DNA of 64,000 bases from Variovorax boronicumulans (GCF_007677875.1 NZ_VEDO01000012.1:124001-188000), one strand, 5' to 3'. Positions 10,366-23,455 are shown, numbered from the stretch's first letter. A program made the numbers and translations. Notes: generated by a model from the letters alone, not told the origin.

Positions 10366-11832
10366 TCAGGCAGGCGCGCGGCGCCGCTCCTGCCGCCCGT
10401 CGCGGTAGAAGCGGGCCTTGGCATCGAACATGGCCCGGTCGGCCGCGTGCAGTGCGTCCTCCACCTCCGAGGCGCGGCTGGCGCTCGCGATGCCGATCGA
10501 CAGGCTCAGCGCGTGCCCGGGATAGAACTGGTTGTTGAGTTCGATCATCGATTCGATGCGGCCCTTGAGTTCCTGCGCGGCGCGCTCGTCTGCGCCCGGC
10601 AGCAGGGCCACGAACTCGTCGCCGCCGATGCGCGCCATGCAGCCGGGCTGGCCTGCACTGGCACTGGCCAGCACCTCGCCGGCACGGCGCAGCAAGGCGT
10701 CGCCGGCCACATGGCCCTCGCTGTCATTGACGCGCTTGAGCCCGTTCAGGTCCATCGCCAGGATGCCCAGCGGCCACGGGCCCTTGCGCGAGATGCGGTT
10801 GAGCTCCTCCACGTAGAAAGCGCGGTTGCGCAGCCGGGTCAGCGAATCGTGCTTGCCCAGGTACTCGAGGTAGGCTTCGGCCTTCTTGCGCGCCGTGATG
10901 TCCACCAGCGAGACCAGCACCAGGCTCCAGTCGTCCAGGTGGTCGGGCAGCACCGCGAACTGCATGTGGATGTTGATCAGCGCGCCGCCCAGGCCGTAGT
11001 TGACGACCTCGCGCACCTGCTCGGTCTTGCCGTTCCACAGGTCGATCAGCTGCTCGGCGAAGGTGTTGTGCATCTCGCCCTGAAACACCTTGCCCAGGTT
11101 GCCCAGCAGCTCGTCCTGGCTGGCGGCGCCGAACATCGTGAGCGTCTGGCGGTTGACCTCCAGCACGCGGATCTCCTGCATGCAGCGCTCCACGAACTCC
11201 GGGTGCACCGAGAGGAACACGCGGAAGTCCTGGATGCCCTGGGCCCGCACCTCCTCCAGCAGCTGCTTCACACCGCTGAAGTCCTCCACCCACAGCGAGA
11301 CCGGCGAGTAGTGGAACAGGTCGCGCGCATGGCTTTCGCTGGCCGCCAGCTGGCGGCGCGTCTGCACGGCCGCGGTGGTGTCTTCCAGCGAGATCAGCAC
11401 GCGGTCCCAGCGGTCTTCGTGGCCGCGCAGCACGCGCACGCGGATGGCCACGTCGATGCGCCGGCCGTCCAGCGCGTAATTGACGGTCTGGTTGCTGTAG
11501 TCGAGCCGGCCGTTCCACAGCGACAGCATCTCGGGCAGCATGGTCGTGAACATGTCGCCGCGGAACACGTCGGGCAGGCGCTGCTGCAGCTCCTCCAGGC
11601 TGGCCGCGCCGAACAGCGTCAGGGTCTGCCGGTTCACCTGCAGGATGCGGATGCCCGCCGCGCACTGCTGCACGCGCGTGGGGTCGGCACGCAGGTGCGC
11701 CTCCAGGTCCGTCACGCCGGCGGCGCGCCAGCTGGCGAACAGATCCTTGAGCGCGCTGAAGTCCTCGAGCCAGAGCGAGATCGGGGCCCACTCGAACATC
11801 TGTTCGAAGTCGGCGGAATCGGTTGGTGTCAT
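10366..11832 (-). CDS. Diguanylate cyclase with two tandem PAS-like sensor domains
   Basis: 488 aa, probably cytoplasmic since no signal peptide or membrane helix is seen. Two homologous sensor units occupy about residues 10-155 and 175-310. Each begins with (A/S)P(I/V)SLW(L/V)EDFS and contains VNRQTL(T)xFGAAS, then a PAS-like beta core ending in an (I/V)SLxDxT segment. A short coiled linker leads to a GGDEF domain (about 325-485) with an intact RIGGDEF active site, so c-di-GMP synthesis is expected. No RxxD inhibitory site is seen at the usual place. ATG 11832 is used. The ligand of the repeated sensor is unknown. Confidence 0.88.
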   Translation of the reverse strand: MTPTDSADFEQMFEWAPISLWLEDFSALKDLFASWRAAGVTDLEAHLRADPTRVQQCAAGIRILQVNRQTLTLFGAASLEELQQRLPDVFRGDMFTTMLPEMLSLWNGRLDYSNQTVNYALDGRRIDVAIRVRVLRGHEDRWDRVLISLEDTTAAVQTRRQLAASESHARDLFHYSPVSLWVEDFSGVKQLLEEVRAQGIQDFRVFLSVHPEFVERCMQEIRVLEVNRQTLTMFGAASQDELLGNLGKVFQGEMHNTFAEQLIDLWNGKTEQVREVVNYGLGGALINIHMQFAVLPDHLDDWSLVLVSLVDITARKKAEAYLEYLGKHDSLTRLRNRAFYVEELNRISRKGPWPLGILAMDLNGLKRVNDSEGHVAGDALLRRAGEVLASASAGQPGCMARIGGDEFVALLPGADERAAQELKGRIESMIELNNQFYPGHALSLSIGIASASRASEVEDALHAADRAMFDAKARFYRDGRQERRRAPA

Positions 11833-11921
11833 CGCCTGATTTTCCAGGACTTATGTGTTGGTTGGACCCGGCAGGGGCCGGGGCCCGCGGACCGAAGCAA
11901 GCGGTGCCTGCCCTGCCGCGT

Positions 11922-12689
11922 TCAACCGCCCGGCGGCTGGCCGTTGGAGGCCGTCACGCCGCCGTCCACCGGCAGGTTCACGCCGTTGATGAAGCGTGCA
12001 TCCTCGCTCGCGAGGAACGCCACCACGGCCGCGATGTCGGCCGGCTCGGCCACGCGGCCCAGCGGCAGGCGTTCCATGAACTTGGCCACGAGCTCGGCGT
12101 CGGCCAGCATGTCCTCGGTCATGCCCGTGCGCGTGAGCGATGGGCACACGGCATTGCAGCGCACACCCTGGCCGCCGTAGTCCAGCGCGATCGCCCGCGT
12201 GAGGTTCACCACCCCGCCCTTGGCCGCGTTGTAGGCGCACATGGCCCAGTCCGCGCCCAGGCCCGAGACCGAGGCCGTGTTGACGATGCAGCCGCGCGTC
12301 TTGAGCAGCTCGGGCAGCGCGGCGCGGCAGCCGTAGAACACGCCCGTGAGGTCCACGCGGATGGTCTTGTCCCAATCGTCCAGCGCCACGTCGCCGGCCT
12401 TGCCTTCGGAGGCCACGCCGGCGTTGTTGACCATCACGTCGAGCCGGCCGAAGCGCTCCACGGCCGCGCGCACCAAGGCCTGCACCTGGGTGTGGTCGCC
12501 CGTGTCGCAGCGTTGCACCAGCGTGCGGTCGGCGTCCAGGCCGGCGGCCACCGCTTGCAGCTTGGCTTCCTCAATGTCGGCCAGCACCACGTTGGCGCCT
12601 TCCTGCGCAAAGCGTTCGGCCACGCCGCGGCCGATGCCGGAGGCCGCCCCCGTGACGATGACGGCCTTGCCCTTGAAGCGTTGTTCCAT
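11922..12689 (-). CDS. SDR-family oxidoreductase
   Basis: Classical short-chain dehydrogenase/reductase of 255 aa. The cofactor motif TGAASGIG (residues about 12-19), NNAG, a catalytic Ser in the NTASVSGLG segment, and the YNAAK Tyr-Lys pair are all present. The C-terminal VDGG(V) motif is typical. Asp in VVLADIEE after beta-2 suggests NAD(H) preference. ATG 12689 has a GGGAGTAC ribosome site; an upstream in-frame extension to 12875 is not needed. A TCCTAC element (12744-12749, minus strand) lies 55 nt upstream. It is downstream of a DUF1330 gene on the same strand. Confidence 0.9.
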   Translation of the reverse strand: MEQRFKGKAVIVTGAASGIGRGVAERFAQEGANVVLADIEEAKLQAVAAGLDADRTLVQRCDTGDHTQVQALVRAAVERFGRLDVMVNNAGVASEGKAGDVALDDWDKTIRVDLTGVFYGCRAALPELLKTRGCIVNTASVSGLGADWAMCAYNAAKGGVVNLTRAIALDYGGQGVRCNAVCPSLTRTGMTEDMLADAELVAKFMERLPLGRVAEPADIAAVVAFLASEDARFINGVNLPVDGGVTASNGQPPGG

Positions 12690-12822
12690 GTGTACTCCCT
12701 GCTCAGAAAACCGCCATGGTGGGCGGCCGGCGCGGGGTGCGGCGTAGGACGGCGCACAGCCGCACGGGCAGGCAAGGCCGCGTGCGCATGCGCGGCGCGC
12801 GCTAGGGCGCGCCGCGGGTGGC

Positions 12823-13113
12823 TCAGACGCCTTCGACGATGCGGATCTCGCGCTCGGCGCCATCGCCCAGCGCATCCAGCGCTGCGCCGTAGGCCGCGCT
12901 GTCGTGCGTGGCCACGGCCTGGGCCACGCTGTCGAACTCGATCAGCACGGTACGCTGCTCCAGCCCGGCCTCGTAGACCTTGGCAGGCAGGCCACGTGCG
13001 AGGAAGCGGCCGCCGCCGGCGGTGATGGCCGGCCCGGCCAGCTGGGCGTAGGCGGCGAGCTTGTCGGGGTTGCTGACCGAGCGGTAGGTCGAGATCCAAT
13101 AGGCTTTGGGCAT
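12823..13113 (-). CDS. DUF1330 domain protein
   Basis: Small dimeric alpha+beta barrel-type protein of 96 aa (ferredoxin-like fold). Family features seen: KAYWISTYRSVSNPDKLAAY at the start, GGGRFLARG, then RTVLIEFDSVAQAVA and IRIVEGV at the end. No enzymatic role is established for the family; members often accompany SDR and catabolic genes, as here. A GGACACCGA stretch precedes ATG 13113. About 130 bp separate it from the downstream SDR gene, and the two may be co-transcribed. Confidence 0.85.
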   Translation of the reverse strand: MPKAYWISTYRSVSNPDKLAAYAQLAGPAITAGGGRFLARGLPAKVYEAGLEQRTVLIEFDSVAQAVATHDSAAYGAALDALGDGAEREIRIVEGV

Positions 13114-13284
13114 GTCGGTGTCCTGGGTTGGGAGGGGGCGTTGCAGGGCCGCAGGGCTGCGGCGGCGCGGCTACTCTAACCGCATGTCGCCAGCCGGACG
13201 CACCGGTGCGCGCGCCCGGCGTTGTGGCTTAGCATGCGGCCGACACAGAACAAACGAGCGCGCACGCGCGAGACAAGTACATCG

Positions 13285-14442
13285 ATGAGCGCCGGCACCC
13301 ACAGCCCTCCCTTCGGCACCCTGCACCGCATCGCCCGCATGATGCAACTCTCGCAGGCCATCGCCCTGGCCCTGCTGCTGGTGTTCGGTGCCCTGCTGTG
13401 GCGCAACATCGCCGACTTCCGCAATGCCGATGCGCTGGTCGACCACACGCACGAGGTGCAGGAAGAGATCGACCGCGTGCGCGCCAGCGTCATGCTGGGC
13501 GGGCTGGCGCTGCGCAACTACGCCATCTCGCCCAGGCCCGAGTTCCTGGAACGACTGGCCCGGACATCGGCCCAATCCCGCGATGCCACCGAGCGCCTGC
13601 AGGCGCTCGTGCAGGACAACCCCAGCCAGACCACCCGCGCCCGCGAAGTGCAGTCGGAAACCACCGAGATCCTCGGCTGGTACGGCAGCTCCAGCGTGAT
13701 CGCACAGCGCGACGGTGCGGCGGCCTTGCAGACCTCGCTGGCCGCACGCGTGAACATCGACGCGAGCCAGCGCCTGCGCGAGCTGCTGGACGTGATGGAC
13801 AACGAGGAGCGCCTGTTGCTGGATGCGCGGCGCGACGCCAGGGAGGCGGGTTTTCAGTCCGTCAAGCGCTGGAGCGCCGCCATCGGCCTGGTGTTCGTGC
13901 TGTTCACGGCCGGCGCCATCGTGCATGCGGGCCGGCTCGTGGGCCTGGGCGAATCCAGGCTCAAGACCCTGCACGACGACGCCGAGAAGGACCCGCTCAC
14001 CGGCCTGGCCAACCGCCGCGCCATCGACCGCGCCGCCCAGGCCCAGGCCGGCCGGCCCATGGCCGTGATCAGCTTCGACCTCGACCTGTTCAAGCCCGTC
14101 AACGACCGCCATGGCCATGCGGCGGGCGACCAGGTGCTGCGCACCGTGGCCGCGCGGCTGCAGCAGCAATCCCGCCACGGCGACACCGTGGCGCGCACGG
14201 GCGGCGACGAGTTCGTGATCCTGCTGCCGGGCCTGGCGGATGTGAAGGTGCTGGAGGGCATCGCGGCGCGCGTGCGCAGCACGGTGGGCGAGCCGATCGA
14301 TTTCGACGGCGTGGCGCTGCGGGTCGGTGCCTCGGTGGGGTACGCGTGTTCGGACGGCAGCCAGCGCTTCGAGCAGCTGGCGGCGCAGGCGGATGCGATG
14401 TCTTATGAGGAGAAGAAGCGGGGGAAGGTGGGGCGGGTGTGA
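13285..14442 (+). CDS. Membrane diguanylate cyclase with periplasmic CHASE3-like sensor
   Basis: 385 aa. A first membrane helix (about residues 20-42) and a second (about 200-222) flank a helical periplasmic domain of about 155 residues with a CHASE3-like pattern (DHTHEVQEEIDRVRASVMLG, then LRNYAISP). The cytoplasmic GGDEF domain (about 240-380) carries DPLTGLANRRAID, FDLDLFKPVNDRHGHAAGD and RTGGDEF, consistent with active c-di-GMP synthesis. Start ATG 13285 is chosen because the first helix begins about 20 residues later; the frame is open further upstream without family similarity. Confidence 0.88.
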   Translation: MSAGTHSPPFGTLHRIARMMQLSQAIALALLLVFGALLWRNIADFRNADALVDHTHEVQEEIDRVRASVMLGGLALRNYAISPRPEFLERLARTSAQSRDATERLQALVQDNPSQTTRAREVQSETTEILGWYGSSSVIAQRDGAAALQTSLAARVNIDASQRLRELLDVMDNEERLLLDARRDAREAGFQSVKRWSAAIGLVFVLFTAGAIVHAGRLVGLGESRLKTLHDDAEKDPLTGLANRRAIDRAAQAQAGRPMAVISFDLDLFKPVNDRHGHAAGDQVLRTVAARLQQQSRHGDTVARTGGDEFVILLPGLADVKVLEGIAARVRSTVGEPIDFDGVALRVGASVGYACSDGSQRFEQLAAQADAMSYEEKKRGKVGRV

Positions 14443-14497
14443 GGGGGCCCATGTGACAGCCCACACGGAAGGACGCGCCGGAACGCACGTTGTCGTG

Positions 14498-15403
14498 CTA
14501 CTGCTCCCAAGGCGGCTGCCCTCCGAATTTTTCCTCGAGGAACTCCATCACCGCCGTGACCTTCGGGCTCAGGTTGCGCCGCGCCGGATAGACCATGTAC
14601 AGCGGCTCCGGCAGGCCGGCCTCGAACTCCTGCAGCACCGGCACCAGCCGTCCCGCACGCAGGTCGTCGTGGATGTGGAAGCGCGCCAGCCGTGTGATGC
14701 CCATGCCGTTGCGCGCCAGCTCGATCAGCATCTCGCCCTGGTTGGCGCTCATGCCTTCGCCCAGTTCCACGCCCTGCGAGGGGCCCTCGGTGAAGCGCCA
14801 TCGGTTCCATGGCGTCTGCATGGCGAACAGCAGGCAGCGGTGCTGGCGCAGGTCCTGCGGCGTGCGCGGCGTGCCGGCGCGGGCCAGATAGGCCGGGGCG
14901 GCGCACAGCGACCAGCGGCTCGAGGTCAACTGCCGCGCCACCAGGCTGGAATCGGGCAGCGCGCCGCTGCGCACCGCCAGGTCGATGCGCTGGTCGAACA
15001 GATCGCCCGTGCTCGATTCGAGTTGGAATTCGATGCGCAGGTCGGGGTAGCGGCGGGCGAACTCCGGCATCAGCCTGGCCAACTGGTAACGCGCGAACGT
15101 GGGCATGGTGCTGAGCCGCACCAGCCCGTGCGGGCGGCGGCCGCGGTCGGTCACCGACGCCTCGGCGTCGGCCATGGCCTGCACCACCTTCTGGCTGTGC
15201 TCGAAGAAAGTGTGGCCGGCCTCGGTCGGGCGCAGCGTGCGCGAATTCCGATAGAACAGCTGCGTGCCCAGGCGGTCCTCTAGCCGCTGCACCAGCTTGC
15301 TGACGGCCGAGGGCGTCTTCATCAGCGCCCGGGCTGCGGCGGAAAAGCTGCCCGTCTCGACCACGGTCATGAAGACCTGCATCTCCTCCAGCCGGTTGGT
15401 CAT
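14498..15403 (-). CDS. LysR-family regulator of the adjacent catabolic operon
   Basis: 301 aa with the usual N-terminal winged helix (FMTVVETGSFSAAARALMKT, about residues 10-30) and a periplasmic-binding-like effector domain. It is divergent from the dehydrogenase/CMD/Bug/cupin operon across about 210 bp (15404-15616), the classical LysR arrangement, so it probably controls that operon in response to the transported acid or aromatic compound. The LysR subgroup is the one that often represses rather than activates (CrgA-like), but this cannot be settled here. Confidence 0.9.
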   Translation of the reverse strand: MTNRLEEMQVFMTVVETGSFSAAARALMKTPSAVSKLVQRLEDRLGTQLFYRNSRTLRPTEAGHTFFEHSQKVVQAMADAEASVTDRGRRPHGLVRLSTMPTFARYQLARLMPEFARRYPDLRIEFQLESSTGDLFDQRIDLAVRSGALPDSSLVARQLTSSRWSLCAAPAYLARAGTPRTPQDLRQHRCLLFAMQTPWNRWRFTEGPSQGVELGEGMSANQGEMLIELARNGMGITRLARFHIHDDLRAGRLVPVLQEFEAGLPEPLYMVYPARRNLSPKVTAVMEFLEEKFGGQPPWEQ

Positions 15404-15616
15404 GCTGCGTCCATGCGCATCGCGTGTCTCCGTGAGAGCAAGGGTTTGTCCGAGGGGCGTCGCCAGCGCGCGCCTCGGCGGCCGGCCCAGCTGTGAATGC
15501 TATTCGCAGATGGTTTGCCCCCGAACGCCTGGGCGGTGGCCCGCACCGGCAGAACAATGCACCGGACGCACGGCGCGGCGCCGTGGCAACGACAACACCA
15601 GACGGAGACAGACACG

Positions 15617-16531
15617 ATGGTCCAAGGGCAGAAGATCGGCTTCCTCGGCGTGGGCGCCATGGGCGGCGGCATCGCGCGGCGCCTGCAGCTGGCGGGCGCA
15701 CAACTGCATGTGTTCGATCCCTCGGCCGCAGCGGTCGAGGGCATGGTGCAGGGCGGCGCCATCGCCGAAGCATCGCCGCGCGCCGTGGCCGACCAGTCCG
15801 ACATCGTGTTCGCCTGCCTGCCCAATGCCAGCATCTGCCACGATGCGGCGCTGGGGGCCGACGGGGCGGTGCATGGCAGCCGGCTGCGCCTGTATGTGGA
15901 GTGCTCCACCATCGGCCGCCGCGCCATGATCGCCATCAGCGAAGGCCTGGCGGCGCATCGCGTGACGCTGGTGGACTCGCCCATCAGCGGCGGCCCGCGT
16001 GCGGCCGACAAGGGCACGCTCTCTGTGATGGCCTCGGGCCCCCAGGCGGCCGTGGAGGAACTGCTGCCCCTGCTGCGGGCCATCGGTCCGAACGTGTTCC
16101 AGGTGGGCCCCGAGCCCGGCATGGCGCAGATGATGAAGCTGTGCAACAACCTGGTGTCGGCGGCCAACATGACGGCCGCCTTCGAGGCGGCCGTGCTCGG
16201 CACCAAGGCGGGCCTGGACCCGCAGATGATCGTGGACGTGTTCAATGTCAGCACGGCGCGCAACACGGCCACCGAGACCAAGCTGCCGCAGGCCATCCTA
16301 ACCGGCACCTTCGACTTCGGCGCGCGGGTCGACATCATGTTCAAGGACGTGACGCTGGGCCTGCAGGAGGCCGAGGCGCTGGGCGTGCCCATGTGGGTCG
16401 GCCAGAACACCGGGCAGATCTTCCGCCATGCCATGACGCAGGGCGCCGGTGCGCAGGACTACACCACGCTGATCCAGTTCATGGAAGAGTGGGCTGGCGT
16501 GCAGGTGCGCGCCCGGCCCGCCACGAAGTGA
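15617..16531 (+). CDS. NAD(P)-dependent oxidoreductase, 3-hydroxyisobutyrate dehydrogenase family
   Basis: 304-aa beta-hydroxyacid dehydrogenase. A Rossmann motif GFLGVGAMGGGIARRL at residues about 8-23, the substrate-binding signature DSPISGGPRAADKGTL near residue 120, and the catalytic Lys in MMKLCNNLVSAANM near residue 172 are all intact. Homologues act on 3-hydroxyisobutyrate, tartronate semialdehyde or related 3-hydroxyacids. Start ATG 15617 is preferred over the in-frame 15497 because the Rossmann motif lies 8 residues in. First gene of the four-gene plus-strand operon; the CMD gene begins 34 nt after its stop. Confidence 0.9.
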   Translation: MVQGQKIGFLGVGAMGGGIARRLQLAGAQLHVFDPSAAAVEGMVQGGAIAEASPRAVADQSDIVFACLPNASICHDAALGADGAVHGSRLRLYVECSTIGRRAMIAISEGLAAHRVTLVDSPISGGPRAADKGTLSVMASGPQAAVEELLPLLRAIGPNVFQVGPEPGMAQMMKLCNNLVSAANMTAAFEAAVLGTKAGLDPQMIVDVFNVSTARNTATETKLPQAILTGTFDFGARVDIMFKDVTLGLQEAEALGVPMWVGQNTGQIFRHAMTQGAGAQDYTTLIQFMEEWAGVQVRARPATK

Positions 16532-16565
16532 GCGGCATCCCCATCTCCAACCCAGCCCCCATGCC

Positions 16566-16988
16566 ATGACCGACACGACCCCACCCTTTCGCCCCGTGAC
16601 ACCCGACACCTTGGCCATCGGCGAGCGCAACCGGCGCCAGACCCTGGGCGCGGCCTACGTGGACCGCGCCACCGCCACGGCGCAGGACGAAGACTTCATG
16701 AAACCGCTGCAGGAGGCCGTGACCGGGCTGGCCTGGGGCGCTGTATGGGGCCGCCCCGGCCTGAGCCTGAAGGACCGCAGCCTGGTGACGGTGAGCGTGC
16801 TGATCGCCACCGGCCGCAGCCACGAACTGAAGCTGCACATCAACGGCCTGCTCAACAACGGGTGGACCGAGGCCGAACTGCAGGAAATCCTGCTGCACGC
16901 AGGCTGCTACTGCGGCATGCCCGCCACGGTGGACGGCTTCCGCCAGGCCCGCGAGGTGCTGCGCGAGCGCGCCGCCGGCAAGACCTGA
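16566..16988 (+). CDS. Carboxymuconolactone decarboxylase family protein
   Basis: 140 aa, AhpD/CMD fold. The core ERNRRQTLGAAYVD..., LSLKDRSLVTVSVLIA and HINGLLNNGWTEAELQEILLHAGCYCGMP matches 4-carboxymuconolactone decarboxylase-type proteins. A CxC pair is seen (C-Y-C near residue 116) rather than the CxxC of AhpD peroxidases, favouring a decarboxylase or lactone-chemistry role. It fits an aromatic-acid pathway together with the neighbouring dehydrogenase and cupin dioxygenase. Confidence 0.88.
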   Translation: MTDTTPPFRPVTPDTLAIGERNRRQTLGAAYVDRATATAQDEDFMKPLQEAVTGLAWGAVWGRPGLSLKDRSLVTVSVLIATGRSHELKLHINGLLNNGWTEAELQEILLHAGCYCGMPATVDGFRQAREVLRERAAGKT

Positions 16989-17028
16989 GCCGCACCGGTT
17001 TCTTCACAACGACAGCAGGAGACACACG

Positions 17029-18039
17029 ATGAACACCACCACGCTCTCGCGCACCGGCCGCTGCCGCAGGCTGATGCTGGCCGGCTGCGCCGCCGTGTTG
17101 CTGCCGGCCTTGGCCGTGGCGCGGGACTTTCCGAGCAAGCCCATCACGCTCGTGGTGCCCGCCACCGCAGGCGGCCCGACGGACCTGTTGGCCCGCACCA
17201 TCGGCCAGGCGATGGCCAAGGACCTGGGCCAGCCCGTGGTGGTGGAAAACGTGGGCGGCGCTGGCGGCACCATCGCCCTGGCCAAGGTGGCGCGTGCGCC
17301 GGCCGATGGCCACACGCTGGTGCTGGCCAACGTGGGCATGCTGGCCGTGGCGCCGGTGCTCTACGACAAGCTGCCCTACCACCCCACGAGCGACTTCACG
17401 CCCATCGCCTCGGTGGCCGATGCGACGCAGGTGCTGTCGGTGCGCGCTGGCCTGCCTGTGCAGGGGCTCAACGACTTCGCGGACTACGTGAAGGCCAACC
17501 AGGCCAAGATGAACTACGGCACGGCCGGCGTGGGCACAGGCTCGCACCTGGGCGGCATCCTGCTCAATGCGGCACTGGGCACGCACGTGCAGCCCGTGCA
17601 CTACAAGGGCGGCATGCAGGCTACGCAGGACGTGATGGCCGGCACGCTGGACTTCATGGTGGAGGGCAGCACCACGGCCGTCGCGTCCATCGCCTCCGGC
17701 AAGATCAAGGGTCTGGCCGTGCTGCGGCAGGACCGCATCGCCGCGCTGCCCGCGGTGCCGCCGACCAGCGAATCGAACTACCCGGATCTGCGCTTCGAGA
17801 TCTGGAACATGGTTGCCGGCCCGCGTGGCCTGCCGCCCGCCGTGGCGCAGCGCCTGAACACCTCCCTGAACCATGTGCTGGCCGATCCGGCCATGCAGAA
17901 GGACTTCGAACAGCGCGGCCTGAGCCTGCCGCCTGCGGCGCAGCGCACACAGGCCGGATCGGCCGAACTGCTGTCGTCCGAACTGAACCGCTGGAGCCGC
18001 CTGATGAAGGCCTCCGGCGAAAAGACCGCATCCAACTGA
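17029..18039 (+). CDS. Bug-family tripartite tricarboxylate transporter substrate-binding protein
   Basis: 336-aa periplasmic receptor. The signal peptide ends near LAVA-RDFPSKP (residue about 26). Family segments: VVPATAGGPTDLLARTIGQ, VVVENVGGAGGTIAL and GLPPAVAQRLN. These receptors are hugely expanded in Burkholderiales and bind carboxylated or aromatic ligands; most lack an adjacent membrane partner, as here. An AGGAGACACACG ribosome site precedes ATG 17029. Its place between CMD and cupin genes suggests the ligand is the operon substrate. Confidence 0.93.
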   Translation: MNTTTLSRTGRCRRLMLAGCAAVLLPALAVARDFPSKPITLVVPATAGGPTDLLARTIGQAMAKDLGQPVVVENVGGAGGTIALAKVARAPADGHTLVLANVGMLAVAPVLYDKLPYHPTSDFTPIASVADATQVLSVRAGLPVQGLNDFADYVKANQAKMNYGTAGVGTGSHLGGILLNAALGTHVQPVHYKGGMQATQDVMAGTLDFMVEGSTTAVASIASGKIKGLAVLRQDRIAALPAVPPTSESNYPDLRFEIWNMVAGPRGLPPAVAQRLNTSLNHVLADPAMQKDFEQRGLSLPPAAQRTQAGSAELLSSELNRWSRLMKASGEKTASN

Positions 18040-18071
18040 TCCACCATCCACCAACCAGCCCGACCCATCCC

Positions 18072-18626
18072 ATGAGCGCCGTATTCGCATCCCCCCTGGA
18101 CCACAAGCCCGACGAACTGCCCATTCCCTATGCGCTGCCGCAGCCGCCCTACATGTCGCCCGACATGGTGCACCTGGGCGTGCTCGACAAGTGGATGGCC
18201 GACGACCAGTGGTGGGTACCCGTCACCCAGTCGGTTTCGTTCAAGCCGCTGCTGTTCTGCCCCAGGGGCGGCTACTTCGTGAACCTGCTGCGTGTGCGCA
18301 AGTCGGGCGTGCTGTCGCGCCACCGCCATTCCGGCGCCGTCCACGCCCTGGTGCTCAAGGGCCGCTGGCAGTACCTGGAACACGACTGGATCGCCGAGGA
18401 AGGGGCCTATGCCTACGAGCCGCCCGGCGAGACGCACACGCTCTACGTGCCCGAGGGCGTGCCCGAGATGATCACCTGGTTCCATGCGACGGGCGGGTAC
18501 ACCTATGTGGATCCGCAGGGGGTGGCGGTGGGGTACGAGGATGTGTTCACCAAGATCGAGCATGCGCGCAGGCATTACAGGAGCCTGGGGTTGGCGGATG
18601 ACTATGTGGAACGGTTGATTCGGTAG
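18072..18626 (+). CDS. Cupin-fold dioxygenase-like protein (2,4'-dihydroxyacetophenone dioxygenase family)
   Basis: 184-aa cupin. Metal ligands are visible in LSRHRHSGAVHALVLKGRW (two His of HRH and a further His) and in PPGETHTLYVP (Glu/His). The overall order, including GVLDKWMADDQWWVP near the start, matches the ChrR/2,4'-dihydroxyacetophenone dioxygenase-like group that cleaves a C-C bond in hydroxylated aryl ketones using Fe(II). It is the last gene of the operon controlled by the divergent LysR gene. The exact substrate is unproven. Confidence 0.82.
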   Translation: MSAVFASPLDHKPDELPIPYALPQPPYMSPDMVHLGVLDKWMADDQWWVPVTQSVSFKPLLFCPRGGYFVNLLRVRKSGVLSRHRHSGAVHALVLKGRWQYLEHDWIAEEGAYAYEPPGETHTLYVPEGVPEMITWFHATGGYTYVDPQGVAVGYEDVFTKIEHARRHYRSLGLADDYVERLIR

Positions 18627-18779
18627 GCGATGCATCGCGCTCCACCGTTGCGGGGTGCGGCAGCACCGAACCTGGGCCCGGCGCTGATGGACGCCGTCTT
18701 CGACACCTTCGAAGCCCACCAGACCATGAGTTTGCAGGTCTTGGGATCGGAGCGCGTGCGCGATCTTCGTTGGCGGACC

Positions 18780-19622
18780 TTACCGCGGCAGCGCGACGAA
18801 CGTTGCTGCGGACAGCAGGCAGCTTGTTCCGATGGCGCCGGGCAAGGTGTAGAGGCGCGGAGCAGCGCGAAAGCCATACAAGCGGTAGAGGTGGTAGCTG
18901 TGGGCAAGCAGGTCGGAGGTGGAGACCTCGTTGCGGGTCACGAAAAACGGCGTGTCGATGCCGTACTTCGTCGTCTTGACCTCGATGAAGCGCTCCCGGC
19001 CTGTCGCGTCGAACGACAGGATGTCAAAGCCCTCGTGGTCGCCTCGCACCTGCGAGGTGTGCTCAACCTTTGCGGCCAATGTCTCTTGGCCCACAGCGCA
19101 CAGTCGGGCACGTTCGTAGTTGATCGCGAAAAGTTCACCGGCCAAGCCCAATGAGCGGTTTCTGGCTTCTCGCTCGATGTAGTTGGCTTGCAGGCCCATG
19201 GCAGGGGCGCGCTCTGCAACGTGCAGCGGCCTGTCAGGCACCGTGGGCTTGGCTGTGAGGACGGCGAGGATGTCGTCGACCTCGGGCACGGCCATCGGCC
19301 GCTCAGCATCGCTCGCGGCCAATGCATGCAGTGGGCCTCCCTGGGCGATCCGGTCGGCGAGCACGTCAACCACCAGTTGCTGGTAGTTCGTTCTCGGCTT
19401 GTAGCCTGGGATATAGGGGTAGCCCGCGTCCAGGAGCGCAGCGCTCAGGTTGGCGTGTTTGAACTCGATGGACTGTTCAGAACGGCCGTTGAGCTTTTGC
19501 TTCAGCGCACGGCGATGAGCCGTCTTGTTGTACGGTGTTCCCGCAAGCTCGGATGCCAGCATGGACAGGTAGTCATCGACGGTGGCTTCGACTTCAAACC
19601 TGGTCCAGTGGTTGGTGGCCAT
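18780..19622 (-). CDS. DUF3883 domain protein (restriction-endonuclease-like fold)
   Basis: 280 aa. The C-terminal third contains GDHEGFDILSFD followed by RFIEVKTTK, the D...E-x-K pattern of a PD-(D/E)xK nuclease fold that defines DUF3883. The N-terminal part (about 1-100) is a helical region of unknown type. DUF3883 domains occur alone or in restriction and anti-phage systems; no methyltransferase or helicase partner is present here. Codon usage is visibly less G+C-rich than the flanking operon and gyrB, suggesting acquired DNA between the cupin gene and gyrB. Function is inferred from the fold only. Confidence 0.75.
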   Translation of the reverse strand: MATNHWTRFEVEATVDDYLSMLASELAGTPYNKTAHRRALKQKLNGRSEQSIEFKHANLSAALLDAGYPYIPGYKPRTNYQQLVVDVLADRIAQGGPLHALAASDAERPMAVPEVDDILAVLTAKPTVPDRPLHVAERAPAMGLQANYIEREARNRSLGLAGELFAINYERARLCAVGQETLAAKVEHTSQVRGDHEGFDILSFDATGRERFIEVKTTKYGIDTPFFVTRNEVSTSDLLAHSYHLYRLYGFRAAPRLYTLPGAIGTSCLLSAATFVALPR

Positions 19623-19669
19623 AAGCGGTGGGGCAGGTCACCCCATCGATGAACGAATCGTTCATCAGA

Positions 19670-23455
<3,786 letters not shown>

